Shown one piece after another: positions 29,988-39,264 of a DNA stretch of 53,376 nucleotides (the stretch's first letter is position 1; each line of letters opens with the position of its first letter). Position numbers and translations under genes: made by a program. The notes below the pieces were generated by a model. It was not told the DNA's origin. It did no database searches and was given only the letters and a program-made list of their open reading frames with translations. Source of the stretch: an uncultured Alphaproteobacteria bacterium (GTDB taxonomy: Bacteria > Pseudomonadota > Alphaproteobacteria > Rhizobiales > Ancalomicrobiaceae); the NCBI GenBank assembly GCA_937864925.1, contig CALMFH010000240.1, positions 1 through 53,376 on the forward strand, read 5' to 3'.

Positions 29988-30764
29988 TCACCGCCCGCGG
30001 AAGACCGGCTTGCGGCGTTCGATGTAGGCGGTCGCGCCTTCGCGCAGATCGTCGCTGACGAAGGCGCGGGTCTGCAGAGTCGCCTCGAGGTCGAGGGTGG
30101 CGGCGAGCGGTGCTGCCCAGGCGTCTTCCAACTGGCGTTTGATCATGGCGATGGCGAGCGGCGGGCCGGCGGCGAGGGCTTCGGCGATCGCCATGGCCTC
30201 GTCGAAGAGCATCTCGTCGTCGACGCATTTCCAGATCAGCCCCCACTCCGCCGCGGTCGCGGCCGAGAGGGCCTCGCCGGTGAGCGCCAGGGCGCGGGCC
30301 CGCGTCGCGCCGATGGCGCGCTGGAAGAACAGCGAGGTGCCGCCGTCGAGGACGGCGCCGAGCTTGGCGAAACTCAGGACGAATTTCGCCGACCGCGCCG
30401 CGACGACGATGTCGCCGGCGAGCGCGATGCCACAACCCGCCCCTGCCGCCGGGCCATTGACGGCGACGACGATCGGGATCGGTGCGGCCCGCATCTTCTC
30501 GATCAACGGCGACACCGTTTGCCGCATCGCATCACCCACCTCGGCACCGGCTGCGAACACCGCCGGATCGAACCTCGCCCCGGCGCAGAAGCCCTTGCCG
30601 GCGCCGGTGAGAACGATGGCGCGCACGTCGGGCATGTTCAGGACGCGTTCGAGGGTCTCATCGATCGCGCGGACCTTTTCCCAGTCGAGGGCGTTCAACC
30701 GCTCGGGATCGTCGAGAGTCAGGATCGCGATCGATCCACGGACGTCGTAGCGAATGCCGGTCAT
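29988..30764 (-). CDS. Enoyl-CoA hydratase/isomerase, PaaG-like
   Basis: A 258-residue crotonase-fold protein. Oxyanion-hole segments FCAGARFDP and VNGPAAGAGCGIALAGDIV are present. The hydratase Glu pair is absent: the first site is in a SFAKLGAVLD context and the second position carries Asp140 (LGAVLDGGTS), as in PaaG, the ring-1,2-epoxyphenylacetyl-CoA isomerase that also shifts double bonds. The C-terminal LREGATAYIERRKPVFRGR is standard. An isomerase or ring-opening role in cyclic acyl-CoA degradation fits the neighbouring genes better than simple hydration. It is convergent with the P450 unit, so regulated separately. Confidence 0.88.
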   Translation of the reverse strand: MTGIRYDVRGSIAILTLDDPERLNALDWEKVRAIDETLERVLNMPDVRAIVLTGAGKGFCAGARFDPAVFAAGAEVGDAMRQTVSPLIEKMRAAPIPIVVAVNGPAAGAGCGIALAGDIVVAARSAKFVLSFAKLGAVLDGGTSLFFQRAIGATRARALALTGEALSAATAAEWGLIWKCVDDEMLFDEAMAIAEALAAGPPLAIAMIKRQLEDAWAAPLAATLDLEATLQTRAFVSDDLREGATAYIERRKPVFRGR

Positions 30765-31292
30765 CGTTTTCCCGTCGCCCTGTCACTTCGCCGAACGCGC
30801 CCCGTCGCCCCGACGGGACGCACGCGGATCGCGCGAGGCAGATGTCGGCGGCTGCACGTGGCAGCCCCCTGTCCGGAACCGTCCCGCCGCTCTCGGCGTC
30901 GAATCGGCGTGGCGTTCACGCGACGGACGACCCGATCGCCGATCTTCGGCCCGGCCCGACGTCGATCCGCCCACCGGGGCGGTGTCGTTCCGATCCGGTG
31001 GCGGTGTGCGATGCGGTTCGGAGGATGTGCGCATGACCCCTCCGACCATCGGATCGACGCCGCCATCGGAGGTTCATGTCTCGACGAGACCGGGTGGCGC
31101 TGTAACCAGACTTTCGTTCGGGCATCGGCAGGGGCGGGAGCGATCGTCGACCTCGACGGCTCGATCGCAGCGGTTGCCGAGGGTGGACGCTCCGCGTCGG
31201 TCGCCGAAAGGTGGCGTCTGACGCGGACCGGCGCGGCTTGTCAGCCGCAGCGCGGCGTGGTCTTTCGGAGCGCGAGCGCATGGGGACCCACG
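30765..31292. other. Intergenic region upstream of cobO
   Basis: 528 bases between the divergent crotonase and cobO genes. I looked for a cobalamin riboswitch, whose conserved B12 box and AGCC-type core should be visible, and found none. A small hairpin GGCTGC/GCAGCC lies near 30851-30867. Frames through the region are Arg-rich and not protein-like. Confidence 0.4.
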
Positions 31293-31901
31293 ATGACGAG
31301 CGAGGAAGACGACCGCCACCGGACGAAGATGGCCAAGCGCAAGGCGGTCCAGGACGCCGAGGTCGCGGCGAAATCGATCGCCGAGAAGGGCCTTCTGATC
31401 GTCAACACCGGTCCCGGCAAGGGTAAGTCGACTGCGGCCTTCGGCTTGGTTCTGCGAGCGGTCGGCCACGGCTGGCGAGTGGGTGTGGTGCAGTTCATCA
31501 AGGGCGCGTGGTCGACGGGGGAGCGCACCGCTCTCGAGCGCTTCCCCGAGCTGATCTCCTGGCACACCATGGGCGAGGGCTTCACCTGGGAGACGCAGGA
31601 CCGTGCGCGCGACATCGCCGCGGCGCGCCGCGCCTGGGAGAAGGCGCAGGAGTTGATGGCCGATCCCGCGATCCGTCTCGTCGTCCTCGACGAGTTGAAC
31701 ATCGCGTTGCGCTACGACTATCTGCCGCTCGACGAGGTGGTTGCGACGCTCGGCGCCCGTCGTCCCGATCTCCATGTCGTCGTCACCGGCCGCAACGCCA
31801 AACCGGAGCTGATCGAAGTGGCCGATCTCGTCACCGAGATGGGCGCGGTCAAACATCACTTCGCCGCCGGGGTGAAGGCCCAGGCGGGTATCGAATTCTG
31901 A
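31293..31901 (+). CDS. cobO: Cob(I)yrinic acid a,c-diamide adenosyltransferase
   Basis: Transfers the adenosyl group of ATP to the corrinoid cobalt during B12 synthesis. 202 residues. P-loop [15 protein letters not shown], the [15 protein letters not shown] substrate segment, [13 protein letters not shown] (Walker B) and [25 protein letters not shown], with the family-typical [15 protein letters not shown] end. The frame is open far upstream but everything before [17 protein letters not shown] is unlike the family. Followed after 20 bases by cobQ, forming an operon. Confidence 0.95.
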   Translation: MTSEEDDRHRTKMAKRKAVQDAEVAAKSIAEKGLLIVNTGPGKGKSTAAFGLVLRAVGHGWRVGVVQFIKGAWSTGERTALERFPELISWHTMGEGFTWETQDRARDIAAARRAWEKAQELMADPAIRLVVLDELNIALRYDYLPLDEVVATLGARRPDLHVVVTGRNAKPELIEVADLVTEMGAVKHHFAAGVKAQAGIEF

Positions 31902-31921
31902 AGCCCGAAAGTTCATACAGA

Positions 31922-33391
31922 ATGTCAGGGAAGTTCGCCAAGGCACTGATGGTTCAAGGAACCGGCTCCGACGTCGGCAAATCGCTGATCGTCGCCGGAC
32001 TGATCCGAGCCTATGCGAACCGCGGTCTCGTCGTCCGCCCGTTCAAGCCACAGAACATGTCCAACAACGCTGCTGTGACCGTCGACGGTGGCGAGATCGG
32101 ACGCGCCCAGGCGTTGCAGGCGCGTGCCGCGCGGGTGGCGCCGAGCGTCCACATGAATCCGGTGCTCCTGAAGCCGCAGTCGGACGTGGGCGCACAGGTG
32201 GTGGTGCAGGGCCGGGTGCGGGGAAATGCCAAGGCGCGCGCCTTCCAGGACTGGAAGCCGGGGCTCGAGGCGGCGGTGCAGGACAGCTTCGAGCGGATGC
32301 GGACCGATGCCGATCTGGTGATCGTCGAGGGCGCCGGCAGCGCGGCGGAGGTCAATCTCCGCGCCGGCGACATCGCCAACATGGGCTTCGCGCGCAAGGC
32401 CGGCGTGCCCGTGGTTCTCCTCGGTGACATCGATCGCGGCGGCGTCATCGCCCAGGTGGTGGGGACCAAGGCGGTGATCGATCCCGCCGACGCGGCGTTG
32501 GTCGTCGGTTTCCTCGTCAACAAGTTCCGCGGCGATGCGAGCCTGTTCGACGCCGGCATGCGGACGATCGAAGAGATGACCGGCTGGCCGGCGCTCGGGC
32601 TCGTGCCGTGGTTCCGGGCCGCCGCGCGGTTGCCGGCGGAGGACGCGGTGGTGCTGGAGAAACGCCGTGTAGCCGGGGAGGGCGGCTTCACCATCGTGGT
32701 GCCGCGCCTGCCGCACATCTCCAATTTCGACGATCTCGACCCGCTGGCGGCGGAGCCGGGGGTGCGGCTCGTCCTGCTCGGCGACGGCGAGCCCATCCCG
32801 GCGACGGCGGATCTGGTGATCCTGCCCGGCTCGAAGGCGACGATCGCAGATCTCGCGGCGCTCAGGGCCGAAGGTTGGGACATCGACATCGCCGCCCACA
32901 TCCGCCGCGGCGGGCGGGTGCTGGGGCTGTGCGGCGGCTATCAGATGCTCGGGCGGACGATCGCCGACCCCGACGGCGTCGAAGGTCCGCCGAGTGTGGT
33001 CGCCGGCCTCGGGCTGCTCGACGTCGAGACGGTGCTCGGCGGCGACAAATGTCTCGAGGCGGTCACCGGCCGGCTCGCCCGGCTCGACGCGACGGTCGCG
33101 GGCTACGAGATGCACGTCGGCCGCACCACCGGGGCGGACTGCGCCGGCCCCTTCGCCATCCTCGCCGACGGCCGGCCGGACGGGGCGATCCGGGCCGACG
33201 GCCGGGTCGCCGGCACCTATCTGCACGGCCTCTTCGCCGACGATCACGCCCGCACCGCCCTCCTCGCCGATCTCGGCGCCACGACCTCGGATCTCGCCTA
33301 CGAGCAGGAGGTCGAGGCGACCCTAGACGCCCTCGCGGTACACCTCGCCGCCCACATCGATCTCGATCGCCTCATCGCCCTGGCGCGGTGA
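31922..33391 (+). CDS. cobQ: Cobyric acid synthase
   Basis: Amidates four carboxylates of adenosylcobyrinic acid a,c-diamide using glutamine and ATP. 489 residues, usual length. N-terminal synthetase domain with [18 protein letters not shown] and [42 protein letters not shown]-terminal class I glutaminase-like domain with the nucleophile in [13 protein letters not shown] and the His in GTYLHGLF. Start ATG at 31922. Paired with cobO; the next cob genes are 1.4 kb away beyond a decayed gene. Confidence 0.96.
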   Translation: MSGKFAKALMVQGTGSDVGKSLIVAGLIRAYANRGLVVRPFKPQNMSNNAAVTVDGGEIGRAQALQARAARVAPSVHMNPVLLKPQSDVGAQVVVQGRVRGNAKARAFQDWKPGLEAAVQDSFERMRTDADLVIVEGAGSAAEVNLRAGDIANMGFARKAGVPVVLLGDIDRGGVIAQVVGTKAVIDPADAALVVGFLVNKFRGDASLFDAGMRTIEEMTGWPALGLVPWFRAAARLPAEDAVVLEKRRVAGEGGFTIVVPRLPHISNFDDLDPLAAEPGVRLVLLGDGEPIPATADLVILPGSKATIADLAALRAEGWDIDIAAHIRRGGRVLGLCGGYQMLGRTIADPDGVEGPPSVVAGLGLLDVETVLGGDKCLEAVTGRLARLDATVAGYEMHVGRTTGADCAGPFAILADGRPDGAIRADGRVAGTYLHGLFADDHARTALLADLGATTSDLAYEQEVEATLDALAVHLAAHIDLDRLIALAR

Positions 33392-33526
33392 GGGGAAGGC
33401 AGGGGAGACCGGGCATCCTCGGTCGCCACGCGATCCCACGGCAGTTGGGCGTCGTGTGGGTATATCCCGCGTCTTCTGCCCGAGCGTCTGCACTCGACCG
33501 ATCATGGGCGGGAGAGGACTTCACCC

Positions 33527-34272
33527 ATGACCCGTTCGCTCATCGATCGAACCGCGAGCATCTTCTCTTCTGCCGCCTCGATCTCGCGGCCGCGGCGTTC
33601 CGACTGCGACTTCGACACCTCGCACACTCGCCGGAGTTGCGTTACGATCCCGCCCAGCCTCGTCATCCGGCAGGGACACCGGAGGGCGGTCGGTGGAGTG
33701 GCGGGAGCGATTCCGGGGCTACGGAAGCCCCTTCGGACGTTTTCGGCCCCGGTGGCGCAGAATCCGACGAGGCTCGCCGTGCCGCCATGGTCCGGGCGAC
33801 CTCATCTGTTCTCACCGACGTCGAAGGGAACGAGGTGAGAAACATAGCTGGTGAGCCCATTCTCTTTCCGCACGAGATGCCGCCGTCCTTCTTCAGCGAA
33901 AAAGGTGAAGCGAGTCGCGCCGGGTCGATCATCTACGATTCGAATGACGTCGAAGCCGAGCAGATCGACTCGAACATACCGGGGATCGAGACGACCGCGT
34001 GGACCGACCTCGCGAAATTCGATCAATGGCGCGAGTGGGACGCACAACGGATCAGAGGCGAGTTCATTCCCGAACACAGAGATTATGCAACGGTCGCCAT
34101 CGGGATCTACGCGGCCTCGTCCGGCCTCGCTTTGGGGGGCATATTGGAAATATCCAACTAGTATACCAAGTATTTTTCTCGATTCAATGAAGAAATGGAT
34201 GATATATACACCTATTTGCCACGACGAAACGTGTATATACGATACTCGGATGGAGCCTCTACTTCAGAATGA
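33527..34272 (+). pseudogene. Decayed gene with RYDPxQPRxPAG motif, frameshift and in-frame stop
   Basis: A good ribosome site (gggagaggac) precedes an ATG at 33527 (MTRSLIDRTASIF), but family-like sequence continues in another frame from about 33570: LDLAAAAFRLRLRHLAHSPE, then RYDPAQPRHPAGTPEGGRW, a motif common near the N-terminus of many Hyphomicrobiales proteins. That frame runs to a TAG at 34159. Beyond it the same frame continues with sensible sequence (YTKYFSRFNEEMDDIYTYLP) to a TGA at 34270. So one apparent frameshift and one premature stop are seen. The last 120 bases are clearly AT-rich. If GTG 33454 were used the frame-1 product would be 235 residues, but no ribosome site precedes it. 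Confidence 0.55.
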
Positions 34273-34759
34273 AGGAGAAGCGGGGTTGGTCGGTGAGAAG
34301 TCGTGGATAGGGCGGTTTCGTGCGGAGTTCGCCGGACCGATCGCTGTTGCCCTGACGTCGATGATCGCCCTGCTGTCGCTGCCGTTCGTCATCCTTTTCT
34401 CGATGTCCTCCGACGTCGACGAGATCCGTTCGTCGAGCCGATCTCCCGACGGACGGCGGGAAATCCAGATCGTCATCCGCGATGGATCCGTCGGTTTGAT
34501 CGGGTCGACACGTTCGGGCCTCGTCAGGCTGCGCCGAACCGCCGGGTGGGGCCCCGGGTGGTGGGAGGACGTGCTGACGGTGTCCGAAGAAGACGTCGCG
34601 GAACTGGCCGCGCCACCGGCCTGGAGCGACGACGGGCATGTCGTCGTCCGGTTCGCGCCCGAGGCCCGGACCCCGCCGCAGCGCCTGACGGCGATGGGCG
34701 TGGAGATCGAGTTCCGCCACGGGATCCGCGGAGCGCCGCCGCCGGCCCCTCCGCCCTGA
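34250..34759 (+). CDS. Hypothetical single-pass membrane protein
   Basis: A 169-residue protein with one clear membrane segment (about residues 29-52, IAVALTSMIALLSLPFVILF) after a short polar N-terminus, then a soluble domain with SPDGRREIQIVIRDGSVG, DVLTVSEEDVAELA and WSDDGHVVVRFAPEA. The C-terminus is Pro-rich. It overlaps the end of the decayed gene by 23 bases. The ribosome site is weak; other starts in this frame are possible. The SPDGR-E-hydrophobic pattern resembles proteins that compare residues exposed outside the membrane, but no family is recognised. Confidence 0.55.
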   Translation: MEPLLQNEGEAGLVGEKSWIGRFRAEFAGPIAVALTSMIALLSLPFVILFSMSSDVDEIRSSSRSPDGRREIQIVIRDGSVGLIGSTRSGLVRLRRTAGWGPGWWEDVLTVSEEDVAELAAPPAWSDDGHVVVRFAPEARTPPQRLTAMGVEIEFRHGIRGAPPPAPPP

Positions 34760-35755
34760 TCACGCCCCTGCGAGGAGGACGACCGCCCCCGCCAGCGCCG
34801 CCGCCTGGATCAGGGCCGCCGCGCGGTACAGGCCCAGCGCTCGGCGGATGTCGGCGGCCATGAGATCGCAGCGGCCGTCGCCCATGGGGGCGGCGTCGAG
34901 ACGAGTGGCGCCGTAGACGCGGGGGCCGGCGAGAGAGAAGCCGAGGGCGCCGGCCACCGCCGCTTCCGGCCAGCCGGCGTTGGGCGAGGTGTGCTTCGCC
35001 GCGTCACGCCGTACCGTCGCGATCGCGCCGCGGGGGGAAGCCCCGGGTGTGACGAGCGCGGCGAGGATCAGCCACAGGGCGGCGAGGCGCGAGGCGGGCA
35101 GGTTGATCAGGTCGTCGAAGCGCGCCGCCGCCCAGCCGAAGGCGAGATGGCGGGGGGTGCGATGGCCGATCATGCTGTCGGCGGTGTTCGCCGCCTTGTA
35201 GAGCGCCGCGCCGGGGAGGCCGGCGATCGCCATCCAGAACAGCGGCGCCACCACCCCGTCGGAGAAGTTCTCGGCGAGGCTCTCGATCGCAGCGCGGGCG
35301 ACGCCGGCCTCGTCGAGGCTGTCGGGATCGCGGCCGACGATCATCGACACCGCCCGGCGGCCGTCGGCGAGGCCGCGCTCCAGCGCTTCGGCGACCGCTG
35401 CGACATGGGTGTGGAGGCTACGGCTCGCCGGCAGGCTCGCGGCGGCGACGGCGAGGACGAAGAGCGCCGGGAGCCCCGGCAACACCGCCTCGATCGCCGC
35501 GGTCAGCGCCCAGGCCACCGCGCCGGTCACCGCGAGGACGATGATCAGCGCCACGACGCCGACGGCGCGGCGGCGGGCGAAGCCGTCGCCGTCGCTATTG
35601 AGCCGGCGGTCGAGTGTGGCGATGAGGCGACCGATCCAGGTGACGGGATGGCCGATCGCGGCGTAGAGAGGGGCGGGCCAGCCGACCGCCGCTTCGATCG
35701 CCGCCGCGAGGAGCGCCAGTTCGGCGGTATGGGCGAGGAACGAGGCGGGCGACAT
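34760..35755 (-). CDS. cobD: Adenosylcobinamide-phosphate synthase
   Basis: The CobD/CbiB membrane protein that joins the aminopropanol arm to adenosylcobyric acid. 331 residues with several membrane segments. Signature pieces: VGWPAPLYAAIGHPVTWIGR, SMIVGRDPDSLDEAGVARAA, ESLAENFSDGVVAPLFW, ALYKAANTADSMIGHR and SPNAGWPEAAVAGALG. Convergent with the hypothetical gene to its left (the two stops are adjacent). Its ATG at 35755 shares two bases with the divergent cobC ATG at 35754; an alternative start is at 35770, further inside cobC. Confidence 0.94.
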   Translation of the reverse strand: MSPASFLAHTAELALLAAAIEAAVGWPAPLYAAIGHPVTWIGRLIATLDRRLNSDGDGFARRRAVGVVALIIVLAVTGAVAWALTAAIEAVLPGLPALFVLAVAAASLPASRSLHTHVAAVAEALERGLADGRRAVSMIVGRDPDSLDEAGVARAAIESLAENFSDGVVAPLFWMAIAGLPGAALYKAANTADSMIGHRTPRHLAFGWAAARFDDLINLPASRLAALWLILAALVTPGASPRGAIATVRRDAAKHTSPNAGWPEAAVAGALGFSLAGPRVYGATRLDAAPMGDGRCDLMAADIRRALGLYRAAALIQAAALAGAVVLLAGA

Positions 35756-36809
35756 GGAACCGAGCGGCAACGAGTGGGCGGGAACGGGCGCGAGCCCCGT
35801 CTATCACGGCGGTGACCTCACGCAAGTTCGCGCCCGCTTTCCGCGAGCGCCCGAGCCGTGGATCGATCTTTCCACAGGCATGAATCCCCATGCCTTTCCG
35901 TTGCCGGACATTCCCGCCGACGCCTGGACGCGCCTGCCGGAGGCCCGCGAGGTCGCCGAGCTCGAGGCGGTGGCGGCCGAGGCGTTCGCCGTCCACGACC
36001 CGGCCTCGGTCGCGGCGACGCCGGGAACCCAGGCACTGATCCAGATGCTGCCGCGACTTCTCACCGGTACCCGGGTCGGCATCCTCGGCTTCACCTATCA
36101 GGAGCACGGCCGCGTCTGGCGCGAGGCGGGTCGCTCGGTCGAGGTCGTCGACCGGCTCGAGCATCTCGCGGACTTCGACATCGGCCTCGTGGTCAACCCC
36201 AACAACCCCGACGGACGGCTCGCCTTGCCGGCGCGCCTCGCCGCGCTCGCTCTCGACATGGCGACGGCCGGGCGACGGCTGATCGTCGACGAGGCCTTCG
36301 TCGAGGTGATGGGGGAGGGGGCGAGCCTGGCACCGCGGCTGCCGCTCGGTGGGGCGGTCCTGCTCCGGTCCTTCGGCAAGACCTGGGGTCTCGCCGGCGT
36401 CCGGCTCGGCTTCGCGGTGGCCGATGCCGCCTTCGCCGCGATGGTGCGTCGGGCTTTCGGGCCGTGGGCGGTGTCGGGGCCTGCGATCGTGGTCGGACGC
36501 GCCGCTCTCGCCGATCGTGCCTGGCTCGCCGCGACGATCCCCCGGCTCCAGGCCGACGCCGCCCGTCTCGACGGCCTTCTGGCTGCGGCCGGCTGTCGCA
36601 TCGTAGGCGGCACGCCGCTGTTCCGGCTGGTCGAGCACGACGCGGGCGAGCGATTCGCCGATCACCTCGCTGCCGCGGGCATCCACATTCGCCGCTTCCC
36701 GCACGACAGGCGGCTGTTTCGGGTCGGCATCAGCGGACCGGAGCCATCGTGGCGGCGACTGGAGGTGGTACTCGCCGGCTACCTGCGACCCGAGGAGGTG
36801 GCCGGATGA
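35754..36809 (+). CDS. cobC: L-threonine-O-3-phosphate decarboxylase / CobC aminotransferase family
   Basis: A 351-residue fold-type I PLP enzyme providing (R)-1-amino-2-propanol phosphate for the cobalamin nucleotide arm. Seen: PWIDLSTGMNPHAFPLP near the start, ATPGTQALIQMLPRLL, VVNPNNPDGRL, LIVDEAFVEV, and the PLP lysine in LLRSFGKTWGLAGVRLGFAV. The C-terminal IHIRRFPHDRRLFRVGISGPE is also family-typical. Divergent from cobD with the two start codons overlapping, so promoters for each must lie within the other's coding sequence unless a downstream start is used. Confidence 0.93.
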   Translation: MEPSGNEWAGTGASPVYHGGDLTQVRARFPRAPEPWIDLSTGMNPHAFPLPDIPADAWTRLPEAREVAELEAVAAEAFAVHDPASVAATPGTQALIQMLPRLLTGTRVGILGFTYQEHGRVWREAGRSVEVVDRLEHLADFDIGLVVNPNNPDGRLALPARLAALALDMATAGRRLIVDEAFVEVMGEGASLAPRLPLGGAVLLRSFGKTWGLAGVRLGFAVADAAFAAMVRRAFGPWAVSGPAIVVGRAALADRAWLAATIPRLQADAARLDGLLAAAGCRIVGGTPLFRLVEHDAGERFADHLAAAGIHIRRFPHDRRLFRVGISGPEPSWRRLEVVLAGYLRPEEVAG

Positions 36810-37210
36810 CGCCGCGTCGCACCACCCGTTTCGACCTTCGATGAACAGCCGTCGAAACTGCCTACCATACCAGTGTAGAAATTCGCGATGGTGACGCAGT
36901 CGGGCGCGAGAATGCAGATGTCGTGTTTTGAAATATCTGTAATGTACTGCTGTAATATGCCTATGAATTAGGCAATAATGCGCGACATTTTTCTGTTTTT
37001 TCGCTTCATCTGATATCGCATCAAGAATACGAGCCGATATACCCGGTTTCATGTTTTGAATCAGAGAAATATATAGTCGGTATGAGTGGTCGCCTTCGTG
37101 GAAGGTCGTGCCGAAACGTTGAGATTCATCGTGTGACCATGGGTAAACGTTATCGAAAAATTCACGATCCCCCTACGACAGTGTGGCGGTCATCTCAGCG
37201 GGAGGAGAGG
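36810..37210. other. AT-rich spacer upstream of the PAS/MCP pair
   Basis: 401 bases, markedly AT-rich from about 36860 to 37160 in contrast to the rest of the window. It contains a hairpin (TGCCTA, loop, TAGGCA at 36958-36974), runs of T near 36990-37002, and two copies of TGTTTTGAA (36924-36932 and 37052-37060). No frame looks like a real protein. It presumably includes the promoter of the PAS gene and may be a remnant of transferred DNA. Confidence 0.55.
36958..36974. other. Small hairpin TGCCTA-N5-TAGGCA
   Basis: Six-base perfect inverted repeat with a five-base loop inside the AT-rich spacer, 150 bases after cobC. Followed about 15 bases later by T-rich sequence (acatttttctgttttttcg), so it could act as a terminator for cobC, or be an operator. 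Confidence 0.35.
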
Positions 37211-37798
37211 ATGCTTCACGGGTTGTGGCGGCAGGGAAACGGTGCCGCGAAAGGGCCGGTTCGCCAGAAGTTCGCGTCGGTGGTCGAGCCGACGGGTGTC
37301 GAGAGGACCTTCCATCGGGACGATGTGATCGTCTCCAAGACCGACACCAAGGGAATCATCACCTACGCCAACGATGTCTTTCTCGAGCTCGCCGGCCTGA
37401 CCGAGGCACAGGCGATCGGGGCTCCCCATTCCGTCATCCGCCATCCCGACATGCCGCGCGCCGTGTTCAAGCTCCTGTGGGACACGCTGTTCAAGGGCGA
37501 CGAGATCTTCGCCTACGTGCTCAACATGTCGTCGAACGGGGATCACTACTGGGTCTTCGCCCACGTCACGCCCACCTTCACCGAGGACGGCGGCATCACC
37601 GGCTTCCATTCCAATCGACGTGTGCCGGAAAAGAGCGCCATCGAGGCGATCACGCCGCTCTATGCCTCACTCAAGGCGATCGAAGATCGAGCGAGCGACC
37701 GTGCCTCCGGCCTCCAGGCCTCGTTCGACGCCGTTCTGAAGCTCCTGCGCGACAAGGGGATGTCCTATGAAGAACTCATCTTCTCTCTCGCGCGCTGA
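37211..37798 (+). CDS. Aer/CetB-type PAS-domain energy sensor
   Basis: A 195-residue soluble protein. Residues about 30-140 form a PAS domain strongly like that of the aerotaxis receptor Aer: [20 protein letters not shown], the hallmark [20 protein letters not shown], and [20 protein letters not shown]. In Aer this domain holds FAD and senses redox state. After it comes a helical tail ([20 protein letters not shown] and onward), which resembles the linker preceding the membrane anchor in Aer. The gene overlaps the downstream MCP gene by 32 bases in a different frame. Start at 37211 has ggaggagagg directly upstream. Confidence 0.88.
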   Translation: MLHGLWRQGNGAAKGPVRQKFASVVEPTGVERTFHRDDVIVSKTDTKGIITYANDVFLELAGLTEAQAIGAPHSVIRHPDMPRAVFKLLWDTLFKGDEIFAYVLNMSSNGDHYWVFAHVTPTFTEDGGITGFHSNRRVPEKSAIEAITPLYASLKAIEDRASDRASGLQASFDAVLKLLRDKGMSYEELIFSLAR

Positions 37799-39095
37799 AT
37801 GGGTCTTCGGCGGCCTGACGCTGCTGATGATGATCGGCTCGGTGCTGCATGCGACCGTCGACCTCAACTGGCGCAATGCCGGCATGCTGATCTTCATGAC
37901 GACCTTGTCGGTGCTCGGACTGGTGCTGCTGCGCCGAGCTCGTCGGTCGATCGCCGAGATCTCTCAGGTCCTCGTCGAGGCCGCGAAGGGCGACCTCGAA
38001 TCCCGCGTCATTCTCCTCGACGACGCCGGCGACATCCGCACGCTGGCCAAGGACACCAACCGGGTGCTCGACGTCACCGACGCCTTCGTCCGTGAGGCGC
38101 GGGCGACGCTCGGCTGTGTCCGCGACGGCAAGAACCACCGCCGAATAGTCGAGACCGGTATGGTCGGCACCTACGGTATCGCGTCGCGCACCATGAACGA
38201 GGCGGTCTCGGCGATCGAGGGGCGCCTGCGCGGCTTCGGCCGGGTGATGCGGGAGTTCGAGGAGACGATCGGCGGCGTCACCGGATCGCTCGGGCAGGCG
38301 GTGCACGGGCTGTCGCGCTCCGCCGATCAGATGCGCTCCTCGGCCGACGACACCGAGCACCGCACCACCACCATCGGCGCCGCCGCCGAGGAGACGTCCG
38401 TCACCGTCGCCACCGTGGCGGCTGCGACCGAGGAACTGACCGCGGCGGTCGAAGACATCGCCCAGCAGGCGGAACGGGCCCGCGTCGTCTCCGAACATGC
38501 CAATCGACAGGCGAGCGATTCGCGTGAAGCGATCGCCGATCTCACCCATGCGGTCGGCGACATCGTCGGCGTCGTCGATCTCATCCGCCAGGTCGCGGAG
38601 CAGACCAAGCTCCTCGCCCTCAACGCCACCATCGAGGCGGCGCGTGCCGGCGAGGCCGGCAAGGGCTTCGGCGTGGTGGCGATCGAGGTCAAGGCGCTCG
38701 CCGATCAGACCGCCAACGCCACCGAGGCGATCGCCGATCGCATCCGTGCGGTCGAATCCCGTGCCGACCGCTGCATGGAGGCGATCTCCGGCATTTCCGG
38801 TGTCATCGACGAGATCGGCGGGGCATCCGCCGCGATCTCGGCCGCTGTGCAGCAGCAGATCGCGGCGACCCACGAGATCTCGCGCTCGATGCAGATGGCC
38901 TCCAGCGCCACCGACGATGTTTCGGCCAATGTCACCACCGTCGTAGCCGCCGCCGGGGCCACCGGTCGTGCCGCCGCCGATGTCGCGGGTGCCTCCGACG
39001 ATCTCGCCCATCAGACCGAGAAGCTGCAGGATTCGGTCCGCCGCTTCCTGATGAGTGCGCGCGAGGTGGCGCATGGGGCGAGCCGAGCCGCCTGA
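37767..39095 (+). CDS. Membrane-anchored methyl-accepting chemotaxis protein (CetA-like)
   Basis: 442 residues. Two adjacent membrane helices (about 13-31 and 39-57) with almost no periplasmic loop, then a HAMP-like region (about 58-115), and a signalling domain whose hairpin tip is [23 protein letters not shown], followed by [18 protein letters not shown]. The lack of a periplasmic sensor domain means it must receive its signal from a cytoplasmic partner; the overlapping PAS gene upstream is the obvious one. This reproduces the two membrane helices, HAMP and signalling parts of Aer, separated from its PAS part, as in the CetA/CetB pair of Campylobacter. Confidence 0.9.
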   Translation: MKNSSSLSRAEWVFGGLTLLMMIGSVLHATVDLNWRNAGMLIFMTTLSVLGLVLLRRARRSIAEISQVLVEAAKGDLESRVILLDDAGDIRTLAKDTNRVLDVTDAFVREARATLGCVRDGKNHRRIVETGMVGTYGIASRTMNEAVSAIEGRLRGFGRVMREFEETIGGVTGSLGQAVHGLSRSADQMRSSADDTEHRTTTIGAAAEETSVTVATVAAATEELTAAVEDIAQQAERARVVSEHANRQASDSREAIADLTHAVGDIVGVVDLIRQVAEQTKLLALNATIEAARAGEAGKGFGVVAIEVKALADQTANATEAIADRIRAVESRADRCMEAISGISGVIDEIGGASAAISAAVQQQIAATHEISRSMQMASSATDDVSANVTTVVAAAGATGRAAADVAGASDDLAHQTEKLQDSVRRFLMSAREVAHGASRAA

Positions 39096-39264
39096 CCACG
39101 GTCGATGATCGGGCGAAGGCCGCCGTCCGCTTCACACCGGACGGTGGCCTCGTCGTCTGCCCGATCCGACGCTTGGTCGTTTACACCGCGAGGCCGCGTC
39201 GGTATGGTCCGCGCCCGTCGCCGGCGCGCTTCGCGCCGGTCCGAGCCGCCGAAGGTGAAGTCCG

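Noticed and set aside
30765-31292. Possible cobalamin riboswitch upstream of cobO
   Set aside because: The gap is long enough, but no B12-box-like GCCACTG or the other conserved core segments were found on the plus strand; only a small GGCTGC/GCAGCC hairpin.
33527-33838. 103-residue plus-strand frame as an independent gene
   Set aside because: After the first dozen residues the translation is not protein-like, while the overlapping frame holds the RYDPxQPRxPAG motif; treated as the 5' part of a frameshifted gene.
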